The position numbers and the translations under genes are program-made. This document shows, one piece after another, positions 33,495 to 42,344 of a stretch of DNA of 64,000 nucleotides (the stretch's first letter is position 1; each line of letters opens with the position of its first letter). The notes below the pieces were generated by a model that was not told where the DNA came from, searched no databases, and worked only from the letters and a program-made list of their open reading frames with translations. Origin of the DNA: Nitrospirillum amazonense (GTDB lineage Bacteria > Pseudomonadota > Alphaproteobacteria > Azospirillales > Azospirillaceae); contig NZ_VITN01000014.1 in assembly GCF_007828045.1 (NCBI RefSeq), positions 1 to 64,000 on the forward strand. Direction: 5' to 3'.

Positions 33495-34079
33495 ATGCTG
33501 ATCGCGCACTACAGCCACCGCCTGACGGCCGACTACGACCTGGACATCCTGCGCAAGCGGGCCGAGACCAACGCCGCCCGCTGGGCCGCCATGCCCGAGC
33601 TGTACTTCAAAGGTTTCCTGCTGCGCCAGGCGGGCCGGCATGGCGCCATCGCCAACGCCTATTCCGCCCTGTATCTGTGGCGGCACGACGCGGCCTTTCG
33701 CGATTTCCTGGTGCACAACCGGTACAAGACCGTCACCGACACCTTCGGCCGGGCGGACATCGACGTGCGCGTGGCACTGGACGCGCGCAAGGGTCGCGCC
33801 CGCGACGCCCGCTACGCCGTGGTGGACAATGCCCCCATCTCGATGGACACCGCCCTGGGTGGGCTGTGGGCCGATGAAATCGCGCTGAACCGCGAGGTGG
33901 CGGAGGGGGACGGCATCGTGGCGGCTGCGGTGGGCGTTGACACCCGCACCTGGACCCTGACCCGGGTTCGCCTGGCTACGGAAGCGCCCCCGAACCCGCC
34001 GGCCACAGCCGTGATCTACCAGGTGTTGCAGTTGGCCCGGCCGCTGCTGGAAACGCTGCCCTCAAGCCGACAGGAGTGA
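33495..34079 (+). CDS. DUF4865 family protein
   Basis: A 194-residue protein starting MLIAHYSHRL, with MPELYFKGFLLRQAG, NAYSALYLWRHDAAFRDFL and FGRADIDVRVALDAR, the DUF4865 pattern. Family function is unknown, but members are typically next to a LysR gene, as here. It resembles a small EthD/monooxygenase-like ferredoxin fold in length and Trp/His content, but that is a guess. The 3' end overlaps the convergent gene by 18 nt. Confidence 0.85.
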   Translation: MLIAHYSHRLTADYDLDILRKRAETNAARWAAMPELYFKGFLLRQAGRHGAIANAYSALYLWRHDAAFRDFLVHNRYKTVTDTFGRADIDVRVALDARKGRARDARYAVVDNAPISMDTALGGLWADEIALNREVAEGDGIVAAAVGVDTRTWTLTRVRLATEAPPNPPATAVIYQVLQLARPLLETLPSSRQE

Positions 34080-35225
34080 CGGCGCCAGCTGGAAACGCTG
34101 GAACCGGCCCAGTGCTTCCTCGATGGCGGCCTTAAGGTCCGGCCGTTCCGGCACCATCCAGGTCCAGCGCTGCACCAGCAGCCGGCCGGCCTGGCGGTCG
34201 GTCTTCAGGTCCAGGGCCGCCACGATCTCATCCCCCACCAGCACCGGTAGGGCGAAATAGCCCAGCACCCGCTTGGCCGCCGGTACATAGGCCTCGAACC
34301 GATGGACATAGCCGAAGATGGCCTCCAGGCGCTTGCGCTGGATGACCAGGGGGTCGAAGGGCGACAGGATGTGCACCAGGCCGGCCGGCACGGGCGGCAG
34401 CGCGGTTTCCAGCACCGCGGCCTCAGCCCAGTGGGGCACCTTCTCCACGCCGGCGATGGTCACCGGCGTCAGGCGGCGGGCGCGTACCGCCTTCTCGATC
34501 AGGGGCAAGACCTGGGCCTTCAGGCCCAAATTGCCGTAGCAGATGGAATCCAGGCTGACGAGCCCTTGGCTGCGCAGCGCGCGGTTCAACAGATAGTCGG
34601 CCACCTGCCCTGGCGTCGCCGGACGGGGCCGCCGTTCCCAGCCGAAATGGCGGTCGGTCAGCTCATAGGCCTTCAGCATGCCGTCGCGGCGGGAGATGGT
34701 GAGGTCGCCGTTGTAGAAGCCGAAGTTCAGCAGGCGCTTGGACGGCTTGCGGCTGGCCCACAGGTGCTCCTTCTCCACCAGCACCTCATCGTCGATGTCG
34801 CGGATGCTGAGCGCCCCCTCGTCCCCGATACGGCGCAGCAGGGCGTTGTAATCGCGCCGGTTGATGGCGGCGTAGTGGGGCGGCGGGTTATCGCGGATTT
34901 GGCGCATGTCCGGTGCGAAATAGCGATAGTCGGCCGTGGGGATGTAGGCCAGGGCGTGCGCCCAGTATTCGAAGACCGACTTGTCCACCGACTGCGCCGC
35001 CGCCAGGTCATCCCGGACGTAATCAGGGATGCGCGTCTGCAGGATGTGGTGGTGGCTGCGCTCGATGACATTGATGGTGTCGATCTGGACATAGCCCAGA
35101 TGCTGTGCCGCCCGCGCCACCGCCTCCGGCCCCGCGCCGAACGGGGCCGGTTCCAGCAGACGCTGGGCCGCCAGCCACAGGTGGCGGGCGCGGGACGCGG
35201 AAATCTCGACAGGCGTGCTGGGCAT
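34062..35225 (-). CDS. Winged-helix DNA glycosylase, YcaQ/AlkX-like
   Basis: A 387-residue HTH_42-family protein, slightly shorter than E. coli YcaQ, which unhooks DNA interstrand crosslinks and removes N7-alkylated purines. The Q-x-D catalytic motif is visible as VQIDTINVIERSHHHILQTR (about 46-65), and FEYWAHALAYIPTADYRYF follows near 83-101, both hallmarks of the family. The C-terminal part has LLSPFDPLVIQRKRLEAIFGY-like sequence. The ATG at 35225 removes an unrelated 195-residue extension of the open frame. Confidence 0.88.
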   Translation of the reverse strand: MPSTPVEISASRARHLWLAAQRLLEPAPFGAGPEAVARAAQHLGYVQIDTINVIERSHHHILQTRIPDYVRDDLAAAQSVDKSVFEYWAHALAYIPTADYRYFAPDMRQIRDNPPPHYAAINRRDYNALLRRIGDEGALSIRDIDDEVLVEKEHLWASRKPSKRLLNFGFYNGDLTISRRDGMLKAYELTDRHFGWERRPRPATPGQVADYLLNRALRSQGLVSLDSICYGNLGLKAQVLPLIEKAVRARRLTPVTIAGVEKVPHWAEAAVLETALPPVPAGLVHILSPFDPLVIQRKRLEAIFGYVHRFEAYVPAAKRVLGYFALPVLVGDEIVAALDLKTDRQAGRLLVQRWTWMVPERPDLKAAIEEALGRFQRFQLAPSLLSA

Positions 35226-35369
35226 CAGGCCGAATCCTCGGGGCGTGGAAGCCGTCTTATACCCATCAAAAGCCGCCGCGCCTGTGATGAATATACGGCG
35301 TATTCCCTTGACGCCCGCCGCCCGGCCGGGCCCATAGTCGCCCGCGTTCAAGCCTTGAGGAAGTCCCCG

Positions 35370-35765
35370 GTGAGCGAAGCGTCTCCGAGCGTCCCTGCCC
35401 ACACCCTGCACATCTGCGTCACCTGCCGGCCCAAAGGCACCCCGCCGGAGGCCGTGCGCGACGGCCGCCTGCTGTACGAGGCTGTGGCCGCCCTGCACGC
35501 CGACTGGCCGGGCCGCGACCAGGTGGCCTTGAACGGGGTGGAATGCATGAGCGGCTGCGACCGCGCCTGCACGGTAGCCCTGTCCGGCCCAGGCAAGCCC
35601 AGCTATCTTTTCTGCGACAAGGCGCCGACGGCCGAGACCGCCGCCGCCGCCCTGGACCTGGCGGCACAGTATGCCGCCAGCGAGACCGGCGTGCTGATGC
35701 GCGGCGACCGCCCCGGCCCCTTCCGTTCCGGCATCCTGGCGAAGATTCCGCCGGCCGTCCTTTGA
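35370..35765 (+). CDS. DUF1636 family metal-binding protein
   Basis: A 131-residue protein with the DUF1636 Cys pattern: ICVTCRPKGTPPE (about 16-28), ECMSGCDRACTVALSGPGKPSYLF (about 55-78) and FCDKA. The Cys set resembles a thioredoxin-like [2Fe-2S] ferredoxin site. The GTG at 35370 follows gagg 9 nt upstream. Members often accompany cobalamin or metal-homeostasis genes, and here it borders the metal-resistance block. Function is not established. Confidence 0.85.
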   Translation: MSEASPSVPAHTLHICVTCRPKGTPPEAVRDGRLLYEAVAALHADWPGRDQVALNGVECMSGCDRACTVALSGPGKPSYLFCDKAPTAETAAAALDLAAQYAASETGVLMRGDRPGPFRSGILAKIPPAVL

Positions 35766-35914
35766 CGAACGGCCACCGGATGCGGGCCATTCCCCACGTT
35801 TTCCCGACAAAATCCGGGCGGGGAAAAATGGTTCGCCTTTTGACGTGAATCAATGTCCTTCTTCCACAACCGTGGCCCCATGCGGGAGTGTCCAGGGATG
35901 AAGAGGACAAAGCC

Positions 35915-36361
35915 GTGCGGGTCAGCGGGGTCAATCTGTTCAGGGCAACGGCGGCGGCAATATTCTTGCTGCTGGCGCTCATTCTGAACAGCACGCCCGC
36001 CATCGCATGCGATGGGCTTCAGGACGCGACGGCGGCAAGTCCATCCAGCGACCAGTTTTCGCCGGCCTATCAAATCAGTCCGGCGGTCGCCGTGCCCGAC
36101 GTGACCGCCCGGGTCGATATTGGCGCCCAGCTTGGTTCCGCCCAACTTGGTTCCATGGACGGTATGCCGGCGACCTTCGGTCGCGCGGGCCATTGCCCGT
36201 GCTGCGCTTCCCATTGCTGTTGCGGTCCAAACGGCTTCATCTCTCCCGCGTCGGCAAGACTTCCCCTGCGCCTGGCGTCGAGCCTGCGATGGATCGAGGC
36301 GCCGCCCTCCCGGGGCGACTTGGCTGGGGCACCCAACGAACGACCGCCACGCCACATGTGA
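35915..36361 (+). CDS. Exported Cys-rich protein, probable metal-binding
   Basis: A 148-residue protein I cannot assign to a family. A signal peptide or anchor is clear at 8-31 (ending AIA). It has a striking Cys cluster, C94, C96, C97, C101, C102 and C103 (HCPCCASHCCCG), and an internal QLGSAQLGS repeat at 72-80 encoded by a near-tandem DNA repeat. The GTG at 35915 follows aagagg (35901-35906); an in-frame GTG at 35888 is an alternative. Its position before the copper ATPase module suggests periplasmic copper or silver binding. Codon use is less GC-biased than that of the flanking genes. Confidence 0.6.
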   Translation: MRVSGVNLFRATAAAIFLLLALILNSTPAIACDGLQDATAASPSSDQFSPAYQISPAVAVPDVTARVDIGAQLGSAQLGSMDGMPATFGRAGHCPCCASHCCCGPNGFISPASARLPLRLASSLRWIEAPPSRGDLAGAPNERPPRHM

Positions 36362-36750
36362 TCGGGCTGGCGTGAGCGACTGGCGCCCATTGCGTGAAGG
36401 CGCCAGGGGCCGCACCCGACCGTTCCACGCCGCCTTCAGCGATGCTTGGAAGACGCGCGCCAACGGCCCGACCGATCCGATAGGCATGATGGAATCGACG
36501 AATTCGGCTGCACATCGCCACCGGTTGGCGTGAGGCCAAGCCTTTTCCCCATCGTCACCCCCATGCCCTGTGTCATTGGTCGGATTCACCGTTCAATCAC
36601 GCGGCCTCCCCTTTCCTGCCTGGCTTCGGATTGCCGAGCTGGCTGCCCGGGCTCGTGGAGAACGCCACGTCGGTCTGGTTCGCCAGTTTGAACTTCGGGC
36701 ATCTTCACAACTTCTTCGCCATACGCTGGCGATTGCCGAGGGGACACTTC
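36362..36750. other. 389-nt gap without a recognised gene
   Basis: Several short overlapping open frames exist on the plus strand (such as 36570-36758), but none shows family residues or a good ribosome-binding site. Base composition is lower in G+C than in the window as a whole. It could hold the metal-responsive promoter of the DUF2933-ICMT-ATPase operon, or eroded coding sequence. Confidence 0.5.
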
Positions 36751-37014
36751 ATGGATGACCATAGTCAGACACCCTGGTGGCGCACACGAAGCGGGATCGT
36801 CCTGATCTGCTTCCTCGCGATCGGGGCCTTTTTCCTGGTCACGGAGCATACGGCGCATGTTCTTGGCGCCTTGCCCTGGCTCCTTTTCGCCGTCTGCCCG
36901 CTGATGCACCTGTTCATGCATCACGGTCACGGCGCACACGATCACCATCCGGATGATGCGCACCAGCAGGCGCCCAATCGCTTGCCCAAGGGAGGCCGCG
37001 ATGACGCACGATGA
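36751..37014 (+). CDS. DUF2933 small membrane protein
   Basis: An 87-residue protein: hydrophobic segments at about 14-32 and 38-55, then a His-rich tail (LMHLFMHHGHGAHDHHPDDAHQQ). This is the DUF2933 pattern, common beside copper or silver resistance genes. The ATG at 36751 follows gagggga; extending the frame upstream gives no family sequence. It overlaps the next gene by 14 nt. The His-rich tail may bind metal in the periplasm. Confidence 0.85.
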   Translation: MDDHSQTPWWRTRSGIVLICFLAIGAFFLVTEHTAHVLGALPWLLFAVCPLMHLFMHHGHGAHDHHPDDAHQQAPNRLPKGGRDDAR

Positions 37015-37663
37015 TGTGCCCGCCTACGGGCTGTGGGGGTTGGTGATCATCAATTCGGCGATCTTCATTCTCTTCGCCTATAGCTTCTTCAAGCCGCGAA
37101 CGACACGCGACTGGCGATCGTTCGGCGCCTTCAGCGCCTTTCTGGTGGCGCTGTTCACGGAGATGTACGGCTTTCCGCTGACGATCTATCTGTTCTCGGG
37201 CTGGCTGCAATCCCACTATCCGAACGTGAACTGGTTCTCCCACGACGCCGGCCATCTCCTGGAGATGATGTTCGGCTGGAAGACCAACCCGCACGCGGGA
37301 CCATTCCATATCCTGAGTTTCGTCTTCATCGGCGGCGGCTTCATCCTCATCTCAGCGGGATGGCGGGTCCTGTACGACGCGCAGCGCAGGAACACGCTCG
37401 CCAAGACAGGCGTGTATGCCTACGTCCGCCATCCCCAGTACATCGGCTTCATCCTGGTCATGTTCGGCTTCCTGCTGCAATGGCCGACCATCCTGACGCT
37501 GGCGATGTTCCCCTTCCTGGTCTGGATGTACGTGCGGCTGGCGCTTGCCGAGGAGCGAGGGGCGCTGCGCGACTTCGGGGATGCCTACGTCAGCTACGCC
37601 GCGGCGACGCCGCGTTGGATTCCACATTTCGGCAGCGACCGATCCGCCGGAGCGCACCCATGA
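37001..37663 (+). CDS. Isoprenylcysteine-methyltransferase-family membrane protein
   Basis: A 220-residue integral membrane protein with about five hydrophobic segments. The C-terminal ICMT/PEMT-type SAM site is visible: [20 protein letters not shown] (about 142-161) followed by [27 protein letters not shown]. Such proteins recur in bacterial heavy-metal operons beside DUF2933 and P-type ATPases; their substrate there is unknown. The ATG at 37001 follows ggagg. The stop overlaps the ATPase start (ATGA). Confidence 0.85.
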   Translation: MTHDDVPAYGLWGLVIINSAIFILFAYSFFKPRTTRDWRSFGAFSAFLVALFTEMYGFPLTIYLFSGWLQSHYPNVNWFSHDAGHLLEMMFGWKTNPHAGPFHILSFVFIGGGFILISAGWRVLYDAQRRNTLAKTGVYAYVRHPQYIGFILVMFGFLLQWPTILTLAMFPFLVWMYVRLALAEERGALRDFGDAYVSYAAATPRWIPHFGSDRSAGAHP

Positions 37664-40035
37664 GCATGTTCGAACATCACCAGCACGACCATCACCATGC
37701 CGGCAACGCCGGCACGGCGACGGCGGATATGACGCAAAGTCAAACCCGCGATCCGGTCTGCGGCATGCCGGTCGATCCCGCAACGGCCAAACATGCCGAG
37801 AGCCATCATGGGGTTCGGTATTTCTTCTGCAGCGCCGGATGCCGCGACAAATTCACGGCCGACCCCACGAAATATCTGAAGACCGACGCCCTGGAATCGA
37901 AACCAGCGGCGACGGAGGGCGTGGTGTACACCTGCCCCATGCATCCCCAGGTCCGAAGATCGGAACCGGGGAACTGTCCGATCTGCGGCATGACACTTGA
38001 GCCCGTTGTTGGCGCCGGCGAAGCCGGCCCCAACCATGAACTCATCGACATGACCCGGCGCTTCCGGATCGGTACCGCGCTGGCTGTGCCGATCGTGATC
38101 CTGGAAATGGGGGGACACATCCCGGGGCTGGACCTGCACCACTACGTCCCGCCGCAGGTCTCGACATGGCTTCAGCTCGTTCTGGCCACGCCTGTCGTGC
38201 TGTGGGCCGGCTGGCCCTTCTTCGCACGCGGCTGGGCATCGGTTCGCAACCGCTCGCTCAACATGTTCAGCCTGATCGCCCTCGGTGTCGGCGCGGCGTA
38301 TCTCTACAGCCTCGCCGCCACCTTTGCGCCCGGGCTCTTTCCGGAGGACATGCGGCAGCAAGGCGGCACCGTCCAAGTCTACTACGAGGCGGCGGCCGTC
38401 ATCGTCGTCCTGGTCCTGCTCGGCCAGGTGCTGGAGATCCGGGCACGGGAACAGACCGGCAGCGCCATCCGCGCCCTTCTGAACCTGGCGCCGAAAATGG
38501 CCCGCCGTATCCGCGCGGACGGGGCTGACGAGGAAATCCCGCTGGAACAGGTGCATATCGGCGACCATCTCCGGATCCGGCCCGGGGAAAGCGTGCCGGT
38601 GGACGGTATCGTGCTCGAAGGCGGCAGCGCCGTCGATGAATCGATGGTGACGGGTGAGTCCCTGCCCGTCGCGAAGACGCCGGACGCCAAGCTGATCGGC
38701 GGCACGATAAACGGCAGCGGCGGTCTGGTGATGCGCGCGGAGAAGGTCGGCTCGGATACCCTGCTGGCGCGGATCGTCCACATGGTCTCGGAGGCGCAGC
38801 GCAGCCGCGCCCCCATCCAACGCCTCGTCGATGTCGTCTCTTCCTGGTTCGTGCCCGCCGTGATCCTGGTCGCGGTCATGGCCTTCGCCGCCTGGATGAT
38901 CTGGGGGCCGGCCCCGGCCTTTGCTTATGCGCTGGTCGCGGCGGTGTCGGTCGTCATCATCGCCTGCCCCTGCGCACTGGGTCTTGCAACGCCGATGTCG
39001 ATCATGGTCGGCGTCGGCAAAGGCGCGACGGCCGGCGTATTGATCAAGAATGCGGAAGCGTTGGAACGTTTCGAGAAGATCGATACCCTCGTCGTCGACA
39101 AGACGGGCACCCTTACCGAGGGTAGGCCGCGCGTCGTCGCCGTGATTCCGGCCGATGGCTTCGACGAGACCGCCGTGCTGTCGCTGGGCGCCAGCCTGGA
39201 AAGGTCGAGCGAACACCCGCTCGCCACGGCCATCGTCGCCGCAGCCAGCGATCGTGGCATCGCGATGCAGGCTGTGGCCGACTTCGCTTCGGTCACCGGC
39301 AAGGGAGTGACGGGAAAAATCGGCGAACGCCAAATCGCCATCGGCAACGCGGCCCTCCTCCGCGACCTCGGTGTGACCAGCACCGATCTGGAGGCGCGCG
39401 CCGAAGATCTCCGTCGCCAAGGCGCGACGGCCATGTTCATCGCCGTGGACGATCGTCCCGCCGGCATCATCGCCGTCGCCGATCCGATCAAGCCGACCAC
39501 GCCGGCCGCCCTCGACAGCCTCCGCGGCGACGGAATCCGCATCGTCATGCTGACCGGCGACAACCGCACCACCGCTGAGGCGGTCGCGGCGGAACTCGGC
39601 ATCACTGACATCGAAGCCGAGGTTTTGCCCGAACGGAAGAACGCGGTCGTCCGGCGTCTACGCGGCGAAGGCCGCACGGTCGCCATGGCCGGCGACGGCG
39701 TCAACGATGCACCCGCGCTCGCCGAGGCCGACGTCGGCGTGGCGATGGGGACGGGTACGGATGTCGCCATACAAAGCGCCGGCGTCACGCTGGTCAAGGG
39801 CGACCTGGCGGGAATCGCGCGGGCTCGCCTCTTGAGCCGGGCGACAATGCGGAACATCCGGCAGAATCTGGTGCTCGCATTCATTTATAACGTTCTCGGC
39901 GTCCCACTGGCCGCGGGCGTGCTTTACCCAAGATTCGGACTCATGTTGAGCCCGGTTGTCGCCGCGGCCGCGATGAGCCTCAGCTCCGTTTCGGTGATCG
40001 GCAACGCCCTGCGCCTACGGTTCATGCGCCTATAG
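37660..40035 (+). CDS. Copper/silver-type P1B ATPase with YHS and HMBD N-terminal domains
   Basis: A 791-residue heavy-metal efflux ATPase. The N-terminus is His-rich (six His in residues 6-13), followed by a YHS domain (about 31-73, [10 protein letters not shown] and [11 protein letters not shown]) and a heavy-metal-binding domain (about 90-115, YTCPMHPQV and [10 protein letters not shown]), not the usual MXCXXC domains. TGES is in the actuator, the ion-selectivity motif CPC is at 436-438 (Cu+/Ag+ type), the phosphorylated Asp in DKTGT is D480, SEHPLA marks the HP locus and [10 protein letters not shown] the hinge. It should pump Cu(I) or Ag(I) to the periplasm. It ends an operon with the DUF2933 and ICMT genes. 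The symbol copA is withheld because the N-terminal layout is closer to SilP/CopA2 types. Confidence 0.93.
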   Translation: MSMFEHHQHDHHHAGNAGTATADMTQSQTRDPVCGMPVDPATAKHAESHHGVRYFFCSAGCRDKFTADPTKYLKTDALESKPAATEGVVYTCPMHPQVRRSEPGNCPICGMTLEPVVGAGEAGPNHELIDMTRRFRIGTALAVPIVILEMGGHIPGLDLHHYVPPQVSTWLQLVLATPVVLWAGWPFFARGWASVRNRSLNMFSLIALGVGAAYLYSLAATFAPGLFPEDMRQQGGTVQVYYEAAAVIVVLVLLGQVLEIRAREQTGSAIRALLNLAPKMARRIRADGADEEIPLEQVHIGDHLRIRPGESVPVDGIVLEGGSAVDESMVTGESLPVAKTPDAKLIGGTINGSGGLVMRAEKVGSDTLLARIVHMVSEAQRSRAPIQRLVDVVSSWFVPAVILVAVMAFAAWMIWGPAPAFAYALVAAVSVVIIACPCALGLATPMSIMVGVGKGATAGVLIKNAEALERFEKIDTLVVDKTGTLTEGRPRVVAVIPADGFDETAVLSLGASLERSSEHPLATAIVAAASDRGIAMQAVADFASVTGKGVTGKIGERQIAIGNAALLRDLGVTSTDLEARAEDLRRQGATAMFIAVDDRPAGIIAVADPIKPTTPAALDSLRGDGIRIVMLTGDNRTTAEAVAAELGITDIEAEVLPERKNAVVRRLRGEGRTVAMAGDGVNDAPALAEADVGVAMGTGTDVAIQSAGVTLVKGDLAGIARARLLSRATMRNIRQNLVLAFIYNVLGVPLAAGVLYPRFGLMLSPVVAAAAMSLSSVSVIGNALRLRFMRL

Positions 40036-40071
40036 CGGTGCTCGGACTTGAGGCCCAGATAGCCGCGGCCG

Positions 40072-40107
40072 GAGGGGGCGCTCGACCACGAAGGTGGACG
40101 CCCCCTC
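40072..40107. terminator. Strong hairpin between convergent genes
   Basis: A 9-bp perfect outer stem (GAGGGGGCG / CGCCCCCTC) encloses a smaller CCAC-GAAG-GTGG hairpin, 36 nt after the ATPase stop and 9 nt beyond the SGNH stop on the other strand. There is no T-run, but its position suits a bidirectional terminator. Confidence 0.6.
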
Positions 40108-40116
40108 TCCAGCCCC

Positions 40117-41349
40117 CTATCGCGCGAACAGGGCCAAGTCGGTGCCTTCCGCCATCAGGCGATAGCCGGTGTCGCCCGGATGCAGATGGTCGCCACCATC
40201 GGCCTCCGGCAACAGATGGCCGGGATTCTTGGGGTCCTCCAACGTGCGGTCCAGGTCGATGATGGCGTCGAAGGCGCCGCTGCCGCGAATCCAGGCATTC
40301 ACCTTCTGGCGGTTGGGCTCCATGGCCGGGGCGCAATAGCCGATGCCCTGGCAGGGCAGGATTGTGGCGCCATAGACCAGCAGGCCGCGTGCGTGGGCGC
40401 GGGCGATGATCTGGCGGTAGGCGTCGATGATGGCCTCCGGCGTCGCCGCCACCTCCTTACGGTCCGCCGCCTTCAGCGCCGTCGCCAGATCGTTGATGCC
40501 TTCCAGCACGATGACCCAGCGCACGGCCGTCTGGTCCAGCACGTCACGGTCCAGCCGGTCCAGCGCGCGGGGGCCGATGCCGTCCAGCAGCAGGCGGTTG
40601 CCGCCGATGCCGGCGTTCAGCACGCCCACCGGGCTTTTGCCCCGCAGCAGGTTCCGGGCCAGCGCGTCCGTCCAGCGGCCATTGCCGTCGGTCGTGCTAT
40701 CGCGTCCATCGGTGATGCTGTCGCCCAGCACCACCACGGCATTGGCCGTCGCCGGCGCCTGCACGTCCACGCCGGTGAGGATATACCAGTGGGTGACCGT
40801 CGCGGCACCGGGCAGGTCGGCGGCGTCCAGGGCGTCACCACCAGCGACATAGGTGGTGGCGCGGGACCCCGGATGCGCGGTGACCGTGGCCGGCACGTCC
40901 TTCAGGCGCAGGCTGACGGCCAGATCCGCCATGTCGGGCACGGCCAGGTCGACCGGGTCGGACCAGACCATGCCGCCGGCCGGAATGGTGACGGACGCCT
41001 GGCCGTTGAAGGTCAGGGCGTGGTCACTGCCGGCGCGGATGGCGGCGCTGGGCGTCTTTCCCTCCTTCGCCGACAGGGCGACATGGGCGCCGGGGATGGT
41101 CAGCGGCGCCGCGCCGAAGGCGTTGGACAGGCGGAAGCGCACGCGGGCGCCGCCCAGGGTCAGGTGCACCACCTGGCGCAGGGTGGCGTCGGTGAAGCCG
41201 GGCGCCGGCGGCGTGGAATCGGCGCCGCCCGCCTGGGCGGACGCCATCCAGCTGCCCACCCACTTGGTGGCATCGGCGGCATGAACCGCTCCGGGGATGA
41301 TGGCCGGGACCAGCAGGGCACCAGCCAGGAATAGGGAACGGAGGCGCAT
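40117..41349 (-). CDS. Exported SGNH/GDSL esterase
   Basis: A 410-residue secreted hydrolase: signal peptide (1-24), an N-terminal beta domain (about 30-170) and an SGNH domain. Block I is VVLGDSITDG with the nucleophile Ser (about 198-207), block II GIGGNR, block III EGINDL and block V GDHLHPGDTGY with the catalytic Asp/His. This two-domain form is common in alphaproteobacterial polysaccharide loci. As the last gene of the GH3-GH115-CE4 operon it could remove acetyl groups from xylan. The ATG at 41349 starts the signal peptide; the earlier in-frame start at 41385 lies within the CE4 gene. Confidence 0.88.
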   Translation of the reverse strand: MRLRSLFLAGALLVPAIIPGAVHAADATKWVGSWMASAQAGGADSTPPAPGFTDATLRQVVHLTLGGARVRFRLSNAFGAAPLTIPGAHVALSAKEGKTPSAAIRAGSDHALTFNGQASVTIPAGGMVWSDPVDLAVPDMADLAVSLRLKDVPATVTAHPGSRATTYVAGGDALDAADLPGAATVTHWYILTGVDVQAPATANAVVVLGDSITDGRDSTTDGNGRWTDALARNLLRGKSPVGVLNAGIGGNRLLLDGIGPRALDRLDRDVLDQTAVRWVIVLEGINDLATALKAADRKEVAATPEAIIDAYRQIIARAHARGLLVYGATILPCQGIGYCAPAMEPNRQKVNAWIRGSGAFDAIIDLDRTLEDPKNPGHLLPEADGGDHLHPGDTGYRLMAEGTDLALFAR

Positions 41350-41375
41350 GGGGCGTTTCCTGAATCTAGGGGGTG

Positions 41376-42302
41376 TCAGCGGCACAGGCCGTCCAGCCAG
41401 GTGGACGGGTCGGCGCTGTGCATCGGCTGCGGCAGGTTGCGGGCCGTCATCTCACGGTCCAGCAGGCTGCCCGTGCCATTGGACGGGGTGTCGGGGTTGG
41501 GGACGTAGATGGGGTCCGCCTCCGCCTTGGCCAGCGGCACGAAGGCCACGCCCTTGGCCTTCATCAGCGACAGCAGTTCCGGCAGCATCACCGTCTCGAA
41601 CCCGCCGATATGCAACAGCATGACGTGGGGCACGTCGCGGCCGTACAAGGCCTGGGCCTGCTGGCGCCCGATGGTCAGCGATTCCGCCGCCCGGTCCAGG
41701 TAGTTCCTGCGCAGTTGGGCCACGGCCGCCTGGTCGCCCTTGGCCATGCAGCGGGCATAGGCCGGGTTGTAGATGTAGTCGTTGAAGCTGAGCGTCACCT
41801 CGGCCACGCGATAGCCATGGTCCTTGAGGAAGGCCGCCACCTCCCGCCGTTTTTCCGGCGTCTCGCCAATGTGCAGATAGGGGAAGCGCAGCCAGTGCCA
41901 GTCCGCATCCCCCATATAATGCTTCAGCGCCGCTTCATCCGCCGTGACGGCGGCGGTGAAGGCGGCGACGTCGTGACCATGCAGGTCATCATGGGCATAG
42001 ACGTGGTTGCCCAGCGGATAGCCGGCTTGGCGCCACAGCGCCAGAACCTGGGCGGCATCATCGCCCTCGTCCGCCAGGCCCTTGGCGTTGACGAAGCCGT
42101 AGACCTCCGCCACGCCAGCGCCCTTGAAGGCCGCCAGCACGCGGTTTGCCACCTCCGCCCGGGTCATGCCGGGTGGCAAGGGGCCATGCACCGGCAGGTC
42201 GTCCATGGTCAAGGCCACCTGCATGGGCGCCTGTTGCGCCAGCACAGGAGGCGCGGTCAGCATCAGGCCGGCGACCAGGGCCAATAGTCGTTTCAGACGC
42301 AT
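41376..42302 (-). CDS. Polysaccharide deacetylase (CE4/NodB fold)
   Basis: A 308-residue exported protein with a signal peptide (1-22). The NodB motif 1 is ALTMDDLPVHG (TxDD, about 30-40), motif 2 is GNHVYAHDDLH (HxxxxDxxH-like, about 98-108) and motif 3 is RFPYLHIG (about 139-146). The C-terminal VMLLHIGGFE fits the LxLHD region. It removes acetyl groups from polysaccharide or oligosaccharide. It is 26 nt upstream of the SGNH gene and 42 nt downstream of the GH115 gene in the same operon. Substrate is inferred from context. Confidence 0.88.
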   Translation of the reverse strand: MRLKRLLALVAGLMLTAPPVLAQQAPMQVALTMDDLPVHGPLPPGMTRAEVANRVLAAFKGAGVAEVYGFVNAKGLADEGDDAAQVLALWRQAGYPLGNHVYAHDDLHGHDVAAFTAAVTADEAALKHYMGDADWHWLRFPYLHIGETPEKRREVAAFLKDHGYRVAEVTLSFNDYIYNPAYARCMAKGDQAAVAQLRRNYLDRAAESLTIGRQQAQALYGRDVPHVMLLHIGGFETVMLPELLSLMKAKGVAFVPLAKAEADPIYVPNPDTPSNGTGSLLDREMTARNLPQPMHSADPSTWLDGLCR

Positions 42303-42344
42303 GACGTTCCCTTCCCCATCGTCTTCTTATCGCGCGGCAACTTT

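Noticed and set aside
36570-36758. Short plus-strand frames in the gap before the DUF2933 gene
   Set aside because: No ribosome-binding site of quality, no family residues, and mutually overlapping frames; treated as non-coding or eroded.
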